Below are positions 23,546 to 36,359 of a stretch of DNA of 64,000 bases, in pieces. The notes under the pieces are model-generated. The model saw nothing but the letters and a program-made list of their open reading frames with translations, ran no database searches and was not told the DNA's origin. The DNA comes from Prosopocoilus inquinatus (taxonomy: Eukaryota; Arthropoda; Insecta; Coleoptera; Lucanidae). Numbering within the stretch: the stretch's first letter is position 1; every line of letters starts with the position of its first letter. Position numbers and translations under genes: made by a program. The stretch is from the NCBI GenBank assembly GCA_036172665.1, contig CM069871.1, positions 59,208,713-59,272,712 of the forward strand, read 5' to 3'.

Positions 23546-25414
23546 ATAAGAGCGAGAAAGAATGAATCAGGAGCTAATTAGCTGATTCTATCTCCCTAGT
23601 TAGGAGCTAATGATATGATTCTCGCTCTCCCTCTCATGTGTTAATTATTGTTTTCACTACAAAAAAAACTATTAGTTTCTCTGCTAGACAAAAAATGACC
23701 TTTCAGTCCTGTCAGCATTTGGTAAATTCAAAATCAAAATTGACTGTCAAGACAGTATATCAAGAAAATTAAAAGAAAACGGTATGGATTTGAAAATGAA
23801 ACGAGCTGTTCTAAGTTGTAGTGAATAATTTAAATTTGTTAAATATCTTTAACTTATAAAATTTGTGACTAAAAATATCTCCTGCCCAATGTCAACTATG
23901 TTCAGGCATAAAGCAGGTTTTCGACAGAAACCGTGAATTTTGTTACAACAGCAGATATCCAGCCTGCATCTGTTATATAAAATCAATCTGTGGTCCAACA
24001 CGCTAAGTGTTCTCTTTTGTAATCTGGTTGTACACACACGCCGAGCGCTCTTTTTTGTAGTCCAGCATACACACACTCGAACTAGTGCTCTATCTCATGG
24101 TCTAGCGACCCTCACCTTAAGGTCATGGAGATATAAATAATAATTTTCCTGAAAATGTAAACCATAATTTTTGTGGAGATATAAATCATATTTTTTTATG
24201 TATAATGCCATATTAGTATCTCATACTTCAAGAATGGATGAAAATGACATGATTTCATTAATTTACGACTGTGTGTAGAAGAACGCACTTTCTATGACAC
24301 GAGAATCATGACAGAAATAGTACGTTTCTCCGCAGTGAGTTTTCATTATATTGACACTTACGCTTAAATGTTATGGCTTTTCTTCCATCGCACACCAAGC
24401 TATATTTGATATAAAATCTTGTATAAAGTGAAAAAAAGAGAATACCAAAACTTAGTACGTTCATTGTTTGATCGATACGTTTCACTTTGCGCGCAAGATT
24501 TTATGTCAAACCTTGCAAGGTGTCGCACGGGCCTTAATGTGCGAAGCCAAACGATGTCAAAAAAGTTTTGCGACAGGCAACGTTTTTTTTCTGCTACGTC
24601 GAACTTCGACCGATAATATCATAAAAATTAAGGTAGCTGGCGAAACTTAATAACACACCCGAAGCAAAAAAGAAACGAACGTCCAGTTTTACATACATAG
24701 TTCGGACCCCCATCAACTCTAATGGTAAGCGACGATTAAATTGTGGAAAGAGCAAGAGGACAGAGGAAACGCCCGGCACGGAACTTATATTAAAACTTTT
24801 ACGGTCCGGCGGGCAAGCCGAATCACTAACAGTTTTTAATTTTCTTTTAATTCCGACTTTATGGAAGTTTCTTTGCTACGTGCTTTAATAATGTTTATAC
24901 TAGAACGACGTTTAGATGTGACGATCGTTAAAGTTGTTAAAAAATTGATCTGGCATGGTGTTCTCTTAAAAACTCGTGTACTATAATCGCAAACCAATCA
25001 TTCATTACCCGAACCGAGCTCTAAATAGATCAGTTTGAAGCTATAGAGTTTTGAGAGCCGCCAATTAATGAGCTTTACTCAATACTCGGACTGACGTCGA
25101 AAAGAAATTGGAGTAAATCAATAATTGGGCCAATAAGAGTCCAGATTGGTGACTCAGTAGTCAGACCGTAGTCAGAACAAGGCAGTTTAAAGTACCTAAA
25201 ACTAATATGCATACAAATATTTTCGAATAAAATAATGAAATGCACTTTTTTATTCCTGCATATAAATATCAAACGTATTGTTAACAAAATCGTTAATTAT
25301 TGTTTAAGTGACATGCACAATCAGTTCGTACAATATTATGAGTGGTTTTAACAAAGGCTAAGTATGATAATCTATCAATTCGTAGTCCTTTCTTCGTGAA
25401 CGGGGGTCAGTGTA
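23546..25414. other. AT-rich gap, no gene seen
   Basis: Includes short imperfect duplications: ggagatataaat at about 24128 and 24176, and a ~50-bp repeat with tacacacac at 24028-24078. GC-richer stretches at 24480-24800 lack a recognisable product. Confidence 0.35.
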
Positions 25415-25732
25415 ATGGATGAAAATGTGAAATCAATACCCTCACAATTACAAGGGCAGGAAACTGGGTTAAACCTGATTTGCGATTTACTTCGTCAATT
25501 ATCATTAGGCAGGCCACGGTCAGAGGCGCTCGTTGCTTTCCAAGTTATTTATTCGCTTTTAGCGGATGACGGCGCGAAAGGAAATTTTCAAATTGCAGGC
25601 GATGATCACGACGACGACGACGACGGGAACTTTGCTTCAAATATTAATCTAAATTCGAATCACTTTTGGCCCTTCCTCGAGAGTCTTCCGATACGAGAAG
25701 ATCAAGAAAATTTGCATACATTGTTTCGGTAA
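25415..25732 (+). CDS. Possible host gene or first exon, unknown 105-aa product
   Basis: The open frame starts at ATG 25415 (MDENVKSIPSQLQGQETG) and ends at TAA 25730-25732. The product looks protein-like: an amphipathic helical stretch (LNLICDLLRQLSLG, EALVAFQVIYSLLADDG), an acidic run (DDHDDDDDG, near residues 64-72) and a polar tail (FWPFLESLPIREDQENL). It sits in unique sequence between repeats, and its composition is less AT-rich than its surroundings. The end reads TTTCG followed by gtaacg, so it could be a first coding exon with a donor at 25730 rather than a complete gene. No acceptor-bounded partner exon was identified downstream. I do not recognise the family; a chance ORF remains possible. 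Confidence 0.4.
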   Translation: MDENVKSIPSQLQGQETGLNLICDLLRQLSLGRPRSEALVAFQVIYSLLADDGAKGNFQIAGDDHDDDDDGNFASNINLNSNHFWPFLESLPIREDQENLHTLFR

Positions 25733-26149
25733 CGCTTCGCAAAAATTAAATATTGAATCTTAGCTTTTCCGGGGCGCAAGCAAAATATCTTTTGCTTAAA
25801 GAAGGTGACACAAAGCGGAGATATGCAGAGAGGGAAGACGAGGCAAGTTAAGTGCATTTTATGTATAAGGTTTTTATATTCAAATGGATAGTAATAAGAC
25901 TAGAACAACGTAATCAGTTTTCACGTCATTTCATAAAAAATGCAAGGGAAAAAAACAATTTCGTAACTGGTAAGTGGTAAATAAATTCAGAACTAAATGC
26001 GATTCAATTTTTAATAAAATCGGTTACTATGAAAAAATATACCTGAGGTTATCTCAAATTTTCAAGTAGGATTCAGTACGTCGAACAAAGTTAAACTCAA
26101 AGCCTAAATTTAAAGCTGCACGTAAAGAGAAACTTAAAGCCTGTAAAGG

Positions 26150-29092
26150 AAGAAAAGTACGACGATAATAATTTGTGCGAAAAAGAGTATCCATCGCAAA
26201 CATATCTGTCCATAGCAACGAGGCCAGGCTGACATAAACCCGGATGAGTTTTCATCCACCAGGGCATCAAGTAACAACCGACAAATGTCGTTCTTTGGAC
26301 GAAACCTCCCATGAGGTTCCTCGTTAACATGAAAATTGTGCGCCGTCTTCCAGACGGATGCACCGCAAACATAACAACCACCGTGCCCAGGGGACATCAT
26401 CGCAGCGACGACGGTATGTTTCATGCACGCCACAAATTAATAAAGTCAACCTTGGCCTTGCCCCCTAACTAACAAAAGGAAAGGTTTGGACGAATCCTGG
26501 TTTTGTCTAATAGTGGATTGCAAAAAAATAAGTATAAGCATCCGGGTATTACACTTTTTAATAAATATTGAAAATTTAAATCATAAAATATTTGCTTCCA
26601 AACACAATGCTTAAGTAAAAGTTGTAAGGACATTATCATTCATGATTTAGGATTGCATTTAATAATTTGTAAGTTTGCTTTTGCTAGCTGTCATCGTTCA
26701 GTTTGATTACTTAATTTTAAATCACTAAAACCTTATTTTTAAAGATTATGTTTTATTATAAGTAAAATACATTAGGTTTGTATCTTATCCCGTTTTCTTA
26801 ACACTTTTACTTAAGCATACCAGACGGATGCACCGTAAACATAACAACCACCCTGCCCTGGGAACATCACAACGACGACGGCATACTTCAGGCACGCCAC
26901 AAATTAATAAAGCCAAACTTGTCCTTGCCCTCTAACTAACAAAAAGAAAGGTTTGAACGAATCCTGATTTTGTCTAATAGTAGTATGCAAAAAATAAGCA
27001 TCTGGGTATTATACTTTTTAATAAATATTAGAAACTTAAATCATAAAATATTTGCTTCCAAACACAATGCTTAAGTAAAAGTTATAAGGACACTATCATT
27101 CATGATTTAGGGCTGCATTTAATAATTTGTGAGTTTGCTGTCATCGATTCAGTTTGATTACTTAGTTTTAAAATCACTAAAACTTTATTTTTAAAGATTA
27201 TGTCTTATTATAAGTAAAATACATTAGGTTTGTGTCTTATTCCGTTTCCTTCACACTTTTACTTAAGCATTGTGTTCCAGGCTTACGGGAAGAAAAGTGC
27301 GTCGATAATAATTTGTGCGAAAAAGAGTATCAATCGCAAGCATACCTGTCCATATCAACGAGGCCAGGCTGAGGCAAACCCGAATGAGTTTTCATCCACT
27401 AGGGCATCAAGTTACAACCTTCTCTGTGCGAATTCTCCCATGAGGTTCATCGTCAACACGAAAATTGTGTGCCGTCTTCCAGACGGATGCACCGCAAACA
27501 TAACAATCATCGTGCCCTGGGAACATCACAACGACGACGGCATGCTTCATGCACGCCACAAATTAATAAAGCCAACCTTGGCCTTGCCCCCTAACTAACA
27601 AAAGTCAAGGTTTGGACGAATCCTGATTTTGTCTAATAGTAGATTACAAAAAAAATAAGCATTTGGGTATTATACTTTTCAATAAATATTAGAAACTTAA
27701 ATCATAAAATATTTGCTTCCAAACACAATGCTTAAGTAAAAGTTGTAAGGACATTATCATTCATGATTTGCATTTAATAATTTGTGAGTTTGCTTTTGCT
27801 AACTATCATCGTAAGGTTTGATTACTTAGTTTTAAAATCACTAAAACCTTATTTTTAAAGATTATGTCTTATTATAAGTAAAATACATTAGGTTTGTATC
27901 TTATTCCGTTTCCTTAACACTTTTACTTAAGCATTGTGTTCCAGGCTTACGGGAAAAAAAGTACATCGATAATAATTTGTGCGAAAAAGAGTATCCATCG
28001 CAAACATACCTGTCCATAACAACGGGGACACGCTGAGACAAACCCGGATGAGTTTTCATCCACCAGGGCATCAAGTTACAACCGACAAATGTCGTTCTCT
28101 GTGCAAAACCTCCCATGAGGTTCCTCGTCAACACGAAAATTGTGCGCCGCCTTTCAGACGGATGCACCGCAAATATAACAACCACCGTGCCCAGGGGACA
28201 TCATCACAACGACGACGGCATGCTTCGTGCACGCCACAAATTAATAAAGCTAAACTTGTCCTTGCCCCCTAACTAACAAAAGGAAAGGTTTGGACGAATC
28301 CTGATTTTGTCTAATAGTAGATTGCAAAAAAATAAGCACCTGGGTATTATACTTTTTAATAAATATTAGAAACTTAAATCATAAAATATTTGCTTCCAAA
28401 CACAATGCTTAAGTAAAAGTTATAAGGACACTATCATTCATGATTTAGGGCTGCATTTAATAATTTGTGAGTTTGCTTTTGCTAGATATCATCGATTTAG
28501 TTTGATTACTTAGTTTTAAAAACAACTAAAACTTTATTTTTAAAGATTATGTCTTATTATAAGTAAAATACATTAGGTTTGTATCTTATTCCGTTTCCTT
28601 CACACTTTTACTTAAGCATTGTGTTCCAGGCTTACGGGAAGAAAAGTACTCGATAATAATTTGTGCGAAAAAGAGTATCAATCGCAAACATACCTGTCCA
28701 TAACAACGGGGACACGCTGAGACAAACCCGGATGAGTTTTCATCCACCAGGGCATCAAGTTATAACCGACAAGTGTCGTTCTCTGCACGAAACCTCCCAT
28801 GAGGTTCATCGTCAACACGAAAATTGTGCGCCGTCTTACAAACGGATGCATCGCAAACATAACAATCATCGTGCCCTGGGGACATCATCACAACGACGAC
28901 GGCATGCTTCATGCACGCCACAAATTAATAAAGCCAACCTTGGCCTTGCCCCCTAACTAACAAAATGAAAGGTTTGGAGGAATCCTGGTTTTATCCAACA
29001 GTAGATTGCAAAAAAATAAGTATAAGCATCCGGGCGTTACACTTTCTAATAAATATTGAAAATTTAAATTATAAAATATTTGCTTCCAAACA
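26150..29092 (+). repeat. Tandem array of ~660-685-bp units (five copies, one shortened)
   Basis: GC-rich cores lie at 26150-26475, 26821-26935, 27285-27600, 27953-28270 and 28636-28965. They are separated by near-identical AT-rich spacers (tttgcttccaaacacaatgc, ttataagtaaaatacattag). Core markers are ttgtgcgaaaaagagtat, ggcatcaagtta, ccatgaggtt, cagacggatgcaccg and gcacgccacaaattaataaa. The second copy lost about 195 bp of its core, jumping from ttaagcata to cagacggatg. Complete cores are preceded by a pyrimidine-rich stretch and tgtgttccag, which looks like a splice acceptor. A minus-strand frame (HPS-RRRTIF-LTRNLMGGF) is open in copies 1, 4 and 5, while plus-strand frames break. I treat the array as satellite-like. 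Confidence 0.88.
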
Positions 29093-29180
29093 AAATATTT
29101 TTACTACTGTTTCTAATCTATAGAAGACTTTTCTTGACGTATTGCTATGTATTGTTACAGCTACTCGAGGGTTGGGTACT

Positions 29181-29340
29181 GGGGCCTTATTCTCGAATTG
29201 AGGAAGCAAACTCGAAAGAAAACGTGACGTCAAAATGACGTAGACTCTCATACAATCCTATATGAACGCTAAGAGAATTACGTCATTTTGACATCACGTT
29301 CTCTTGCGAGTTTGTTCCCTCGATTCGAGAATAAGACCCC
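29181..29340. mobile_element. 160-bp palindromic MITE
   Basis: The ends ggggccttattctcgaattg and the complement of cgattcgagaataagacccc, together with cgtgacgtcaaaatgacgta and its complement, form arms of about 65-70 bp around a short loop. Flanks (tact and cgga) show no clear target duplication. Confidence 0.88.
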
Positions 29341-29729
29341 CGGAGAGATGTAGATTCTCCAACTTTTGTTACAGGATAACCAAATAGACATGTTGATTTT
29401 ATATTCATATACGTAAGACCGAGATATACACAGAAGCCAAAAATCAAATCAAACTGTCCCTTTTTCTCACTTAAATGTTCCAAACAAATAAAACTATAAT
29501 TTCCAACCAAATAATTGTCCAAAAATCTTCCAAACTTAAATGTAACGCAAAATTTATTTTGAGTTTGCTCTCCCTGTAATATAAGTAAATATAAATAAAC
29601 CAACGTGACATCAGCAAAAGCCAACCACGCGTATCATGACGTGAGCATTAACCAATGGCAGCAAAGGTCATGTATCGTTACATGATTTGTTTTTTTGTAA
29701 AACAATGATGGCTCTAAAACTCGGAGGCT
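29341..29729. other. Unique AT-rich stretch, no gene called
   Basis: A 113-codon minus-strand ORF covers 29283-29624 but overlaps the MITE end and shows no recognisable domain. Confidence 0.35.
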
Positions 29730-30400
29730 GGGACTGAGGATTTAATCAATAATCAAGCGCGTTTGATTCGATAAAAAAGCCAAAAATCGATTTCCAAATC
29801 GTTTTCCACGAATTGTTCGAACGGCGTGTACTTGATTGTCGAAAATGGTCCACTCCTTATCTCTTTCTCAGCTTACTTAATATTCCTTCCTTTATAGTAA
29901 TTCAAATAAAAATCAAAATCTTTAATAAAAAAATTCAACTATAAGAGAAATTTTCTTACAATACTAAAGAGAATACCAACAAAGAAAATGCGAATTTAAT
30001 TAATGAATTAATTGAATTTTAACTATTAGCATAAAGTTGACACTAGAATGTGACAGAGAGAAGGGTAGAACTACACAAATCAGTTTACTTCTAGAAACTT
30101 TTGTTAATAGTGATACTTGATTCAAACTCACCCTCACTGCTCGTGGATGCTTCTTAGTTATACTTTATTTAAATTAAATGACGAAACTTGAATGATGGAA
30201 TAAATTTTGAATTTTGAAAACTTTACGACGAGGAATTTTTAAGACGCGCGTTACACAGACTAAGTCATACTCGGAACTCTCTCGCATTTTTTTCTTTGGT
30301 CCTATTCTAGGGTGACGTGCTAGTCTCGAGCTTTCTTTTATTAGAAATCCCAGGCAGTGGAAGCTGCATTTTGATAACTCTTGGAGCTTTCCAATGAGTC
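29730..30400 (-). repeat. Dispersed repeat, long copy, minus orientation
   Basis: On the minus strand it reads agcatccacgag, gtgagggtgagttt, agaa-taaactgattt, ccttctctct, aaggaaggaatatt, agaaagagataaggagtgga, ttcgacaat and ggaaatcgattt-tggctt. The same order is found on the plus strand at 42600-43440. The upstream part (gtgtgtaacg, gttttcaaaattc) also matches. Family length is at least about 700-830 bp. No protein motif is recognised. Confidence 0.75.
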
Positions 30401-31001
30401 TCACGTTCTATCTAGCAGTATAATGCTTATTGTTTTTTTTTAACTTAACCTTAGAACGATCTTATTTCTAAGCACTTTACAAGCTGACTAATGCTTTCGT
30501 TTTATCAACTGCTTGTGTTTGATTCTGTATTTTCCACTGAATCATACTTCGACACGAATTTTAATTTAATAAATTATTTTAATTAACTAAAGTTGACTAA
30601 ATTGCACAAAAAAATAACGATAAGAATATGGATTTTTGCAGAATGACCAATCAAAACGCTAAATTGCAGCCAGAAATCTTAAACAAATAGAATTTTGTCT
30701 ATCTCTACTCCCATGCTCACTGCTTTCTGTCCTCTCGCGCTCCGTTCCTTTTGATTAAAAAATTTACAGGAACAAAAATCAGTCCGGCAAGCCGGCCGAC
30801 TAGAATAAAGGTAAAGTATAGTGCGAGCATAATTTATCGTTCCATCGAAATTACAAGCTGACAAAAAGTAAATCGCAGGAACCATTTAGCACAAAAACTT
30901 GCAACCGGCAAGAAAAAAAAACACGATTTTTGTTGTAACCACTTGTCACCACCGGTTTGATTCCTATGGCGACAAGACCGCGGTAGAAAACGGAGGAGGG
31001 C

Positions 31002-32310
31002 CTGCGCCAATCCTGAACTTACCTTATGCAAGTTGGTCGGATCCTCGAGGATGATTATGTTGAATATGGTTACGTAACTGTGCCCACTTAGTGAAGACGG
31101 CGTGAGGAAACTCAAAAAATGTTACCGAAACGGGCGTCACTCAGCAGTGGTTGTGTAACTCAAGAGTGAAGACGATACACGGCCGGGAGGGTGTATCCTG
31201 TTCCGTCTGCAGAGGTTCCAGCACTCTAGGACTCATATTCGAGCGCAAAATCCCACCCCTTAGGAATGCAAAAGCCCCCACAAGAAAGTTCCCCTAACAA
31301 TGGCATACAAAGAGAAAACAAAAAAAAAATTCATTTCGGTCGTAAGTCGGAGCTTTAATTAATATAGTATCGATAGCACGTTCCTACAAATCGCACAAAT
31401 CAAAATTATGAATAACTACGCTCGGATGCGGGGCGAGCAACTACGATGCCTTAACTAAATTCATATACAAAATCCAACTCGTGGGCATAAAAAGCGCCTT
31501 TACGGGAATACTCATGCGTCAGCTTACACCAAAGCATAAAAACATTCACTTCAAATTATTTTCCAAAATTCACAAAAGAACATAGAAATCATGTCCAACA
31601 CAAAAAAATCCGACATTGTCTAGCGCCTCTTAAACGTGATGGCAAAATTTAAATTTAAAACAGTGCCCAAAGAGAAAAAGTTCCAACAATGTATAACTCT
31701 CTGAAAGAGCTCAGGAAAAACAAAAAAATTAAATAAAACGACCTTAAAATGCCTCCGCCGCGGCGTCGACAACTCAGCGACGGTCTTGCCTAGGACTTTC
31801 GTGCGATAGCGGCCCCTTTTCGTCGGGACAGAAGATGGCGGCTGTCGGGCTCGTCTCGCTGAAGCAAGTCGACCGGCCGGCGCACGGTCGATGTTACCAA
31901 GGGTTCGCCACTGCCAAACCAAGTGTATAGCGGCCCCCTTGTCTGGGACTAGCACCTACGTCGCATGTGGTTACAGAAGAGATACCAAAAATTGCTGCCA
32001 AATCCATACAAAGCGATCCCCGCCTAACTCTTGGGGGAAATAACGACGGGCGAATAGAAATCCACGGGCCGAAGCATAGAAAAGGTAACAAAAGGTTTCG
32101 AAACAGCTGCATCCAAGTCGCTAGCGATAATAATTGAACTCGTCCTTCCGACGCGTATCCACCTGCGCTTTCTCCCACCAAAACCGCAAGGCGATCCGAT
32201 AGCCGCTACAAAATGGAACATCAAGCGATATTTAAACGTCGGAGACTCAAAAGCGCGGGGGAAAGAAAGGAAATCATCACCAAACTTGATTATAGAAAAC
32301 TTACCGTAAC
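31002..32310 (-). other. LTR-like GC-rich/T-rich block, minus orientation
   Basis: On the minus strand the block goes from a GC-rich part (about 32240-31740) into a T-rich part and ends ggtaagtt (31016-31023), then tggcgcag (31002-31009). This ending and the nearby cggccgtg match the plus-strand block that ends at 40023-40043. The reading as a degenerate LTR with a primer binding site is inference. Alternatively the GC-rich part, which contains agaagatggcggctg (31830-31844), could be a host promoter or first exon. No long ORF is convincing. Confidence 0.3.
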
Positions 32311-34310
32311 AAACTGAGACGTCGATGTCGCCGTTTTTTACGATCGGTCTCGACGTTTAGAATAAACATACAATTTAATTCCCACGAAAAGCTCAGGAAA
32401 CGCAGTTGCAGACGCTTGCAAAATATTGTGCAACAAATTAAAATTAAATTAAGGTTTAGAGCTTGAAATTCTGACCGATAGAATAGATCTAATAACTTGT
32501 TTGTTTGAAAGCTGAAAAGCACAAAATTTGTTGTAAATCTCATAAGAGTGCGCATGTTTTGAACGACTCAGAACTTGAAATTCCTATTATTTTTCAAGGG
32601 AATATATTCTTTTAAAATTTTTATATAATTTAATTTTTAATTACTTGATAAAAGGGAATTTAAAGTGATACCAAAGAAATAAATAAGTACGATGGATATT
32701 TTGCAAATTCAATGGTCAAGAAATTGCGTTGCGTAAGCAAGTGCGGACAACAAAAGATGTGGGAGTGGAATGCGAAAAACAATCGAAACGAGAATCACAG
32801 GGGACTTGATTACGAATGTAGAATGCTGGGTCAAGGGCCATTTAGAGATAGCGTGGCACAGGTACCAAATTTATGTTATTTTGAGAAAAGTTACGAACGC
32901 GTCCTTTTGTTTTTAATTTAAAAAGTGGCGATCCTACATAGTGAAGATTAATGAATTTCAAATGAGCTCACAGTAGTTGCATCAAGAGCAATGAAGATCA
33001 TGCGACTCGCAAATATTAAAATGAGAAGTAAGTTTGAAGTTGCAATTATCAAATAATAATAATAACAATTACACGACATCCGCTGTATTTATGTAGAACT
33101 GAAAATAACATTAATTTTTATATTTTTGCTTTTAGTTTCCTTGGCAAACATCTTATTATTTGTGTTGATGAGGCTTCAACATAGGCTTGCGTTAAAAAAA
33201 AGTGACATTTAGTGATGTTTTATTTTGATTACGTTTACAGCAGGGTGTAATGACCTTGAAGTTTTGGAGGTTATCCTAAATGTCATGTATATTAGAAACT
33301 AAAATAGTAATATGATGTGAATTCTTGACTGACGACTTTTGTTAGGTCCTTCGCGCCATCTCAAGATATACCACTGAAAAAAGCTTACTCTCCAGTACCA
33401 TAGATTTGAACTCCATTTCGTTATAAATGGTTTCTACTCTACATTTCGTAAGAAAACAAATTCGCGACCGAAACACAAAAATAAAATTGAAAAATAATAT
33501 TAATTTATTAATATTATTAATTATAGCGTACACGCAAAGTACATACCTAGCACTATCAAAATAAATCAAGACTTGCTGGAAACGTAATGATCAACGTATT
33601 TGTACTAGCATGTAAAAAGCGCACCTGCGTTTACGTAAAAACATCTACTGTTCTTAATAGTAAACAAGGCCGAGGCCAACATTATGCGTTGCGCTTTCGA
33701 GGTCGCTTTCTCGCAAAATGTCAATATGTCGAGCGTTTTAAAACTTGTTTGAAGAATCATTTCGTTAATATTATACCGGAAAAGTGAAATTGTAAATTGA
33801 ATAATATAAAATGATGCGATGGTGTAAATATTTATTTCACACAGCATCATCGGAACGGTATTTTAGATAAGTTAATTAAACTTCAAACTGACAAAGTTAG
33901 GATCGCGCGCTTTGTCATAAAACAATAACGGAACTTTTCATTAATTAAATTTTTTTTTCTTTTAATTTTTTCCGACGAAATCATTTAATACCTGCACGGG
34001 AAATTTCTCATACGGGCACTTTTAATTAAAAGTTGGAATTAATCAGCGTTAGAACGCCGAGAGAACTTAAGAACTTTCTGTTAGGTGTCTCCACGAACAG
34101 ATGTTTATGTGCGATAAAACACTCGCAGCTTCCTAAATCTGTGGCACCGAAGCAGCGCGCTCCATCTGTAGGGAAAGTTTCGAACTCGAATTGGAAATTA
34201 ATAAATTATTCGACGCGACGGCGACGCTTCAAAGCTCGGCGTTTGGCGGTCTGGTAATAAAAAATAAATGCGTTGTGATGATGACGAGTGTAAATTGCGT
34301 TTCATATGAG
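32311..34310. other. AT-rich gap, no gene called
   Basis: Small ORFs of 60-84 codons (for example 32712-32921 and 34033-34257) have no recognisable motif. A palindromic run aataatattaattta and its complement lies near 33495-33520. Confidence 0.35.
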
Positions 34311-34574
34311 AAATAATGCAGTCCTCATTTAAGTTGTGATTTACAAGCGCACAAAATGAGGGTAGGTTTAGTTGAATCCTAAAATTAAATTGTTTATTGT
34401 TTTTAGCTTCTATTTCCTGTTGATCTTTGTACTGATAGTTACAGTTACATTACACTGAACGTATTCTTACTTTAAAATTAGTTGCAGATATAATTACCAA
34501 ATTATGCAATTGTAATAGGCTCGAATAAATTACTCTAAAACTGTAATTTCGTTCTTAATAAATAATTGGCGCAG
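34311..34574 (+). other. Possible LTR 3' end plus PBS-like site
   Basis: The AT-rich stretch ends ttaataaataat directly followed by tggcgcagtc (34567-34576). This equals the complement of a serine tRNA 3' end, the primer used by several insect gypsy-type elements. The LTR start is not identifiable and no coding region follows, so this is tentative. Confidence 0.3.
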
Positions 34575-34576
34575 TC

Positions 34577-36351
34577 AGTAGGCTCTGGAATAGTACCCAC
34601 CATTTATCTTTCGTGCCAAAATTTTATTCTGGATTGGTAGTTGGGAACGAAAAAACAAGTCTTCCATACTAAGACAATGCGTTTTTTTTTGTGGAATCAT
34701 TTTTTTTCGAATTAATTTTATGTCAATAGATTTTTTAAATTTCATCAATTCTTCAAGCAGTTAAACACATTGCTAATTTTCATCCGATTCTTCTTACAAA
34801 GTTTTATTATACTTTACAGTAAATCTCATCAAAATAGTTACGGTATTACAATATTCAAATAATTTAGTTTGCATTGCTTTCCAGAATGAAGTAATAAATT
34901 ATATTTTCGAGACGCTTACGAGAATAAGCGTGGTAGCAATCATCTTAGCCTGAACCGGCGGTGGAAATCTGTCCGGGACTACTTGCTAGATGAAAGAAAT
35001 GTGTGAAAATTGACGACCGCGAGCGGTAAATGCACGTGGAAAACCACCAAGTAACAAAACGGAGAATCAACATGGCGGTCACCATGCTGATGTACAACAA
35101 GCCGGAAAAGATTCACACGTCCCTCAAAGCCCGAACAAACAGTCCCAAAACCTGCTGGAATAGCAACTAACGAAATGGCTAGCCAAGTCTAAATATCTGG
35201 CTTTTAATTAAGAAGGCTTTGGAGGTAATTTTGGTTGTAGGACAGATATATGACGTTGACATTAAAATTAATTCTAATTATTACATACCAGCCTCCTAGG
35301 AATCTTTTGTTTCTTGAACAAAATGAGATTAGATTCTCATTTGGCAATGCGGACGATATGTTAAGTAAAAAACTGGAACTAAAAAAAGTCTAAAGTAATA
35401 GCCGTTAGACATGTCATTAGTAGACATTTTTTAAAGAACAGTAATGCGAAAGGTACGCAACAACCAAAACTTCCAGGCAATTCAATTTTACCACTAATTT
35501 TTTCATCGAATTGTGTTTTAAAATATTCAACTTGTCATCAAATAGAAAATTTCGTGTCTTCCAGTTCAAGGTGATTTTTTGGGATAGAGATTCCATTTAC
35601 CCGTTTATTCCCCTGACTTCGTTGAGTTTTCCTATTTTTTATTTTTTTATTTTCAATTCAACAACCCATATGAGTAATCGGACACCGAAGGCAGTGCAAT
35701 GGAACTGCTGCTGGTGCTATGTAAAAAACACCAGACAGTCAGCAGATGAGTATTAAAAAAGAAGCCCACACATTGATCTAGTACTAAAATTCAAGAATTT
35801 TCTTATAAAAATCACGCAAATAAGTCTAGGTTCTAGTCCTTTTGTAAACAGTCGGAATTTCAGTACTAAATTATTTTCTTTCAATATTAAATATGTTACG
35901 GTTTGAAAAACCACTCTTCAGAGGTCATCCTGTACATATGCAAATTACTCCTGTGAAGTGCGAAAGCCGCAATTCTCTATCGTGCATTCGTTATATATTA
36001 TTTTGTTTCGCATTCAAACAGCCGCCGCGCCGCCCGCCGTCGACATTCTATGTCATAAATCATTTTGTTGCGTTCCGACGGTATAAACTCTAAGGGATGT
36101 CGGAAAATATCATAGTGACGTACATGGGCATGAACTACAACATTCAATTGAAGACACCTGCTGTTTGTTGCAAAAAAAAAAAACACAAACACACCACTTT
36201 TGTGATTCGCGTGCCGCATTTCGATCTTATGGCAAATATTACGTAAATGGTCGAAAAGGATGTGACTTCCTCTTGAAATGCAAGGGTGATTTTGCGTATT
36301 TGCACGATCAAAGGCTACCGCTATGTCATAAATGTGGTTTTGTTTACAATA
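34577..36351. other. AT-rich gap, no gene called
   Basis: ORFs at 35511-35756, 35893-36093 and (minus) 35998-36399 have no family I recognise. The minus one runs into the hAT element. Confidence 0.35.
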
Positions 36352-36359
36352 GTTCTGAC

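Noticed and set aside
26097..28956. Overlapping ~95-codon ORFs on both strands repeated through the tandem array
   Set aside because: They are copies of one repeat unit and plus-strand frames break between units, so they are not called as genes; the minus-strand frame is mentioned as a finding.
31016..31115. Minus-strand exon ending in AAG before a perfect GTAAGT donor
   Set aside because: No acceptor or partner exon, the frame reaches a stop quickly upstream, and the same motif recurs in LTR-like contexts.
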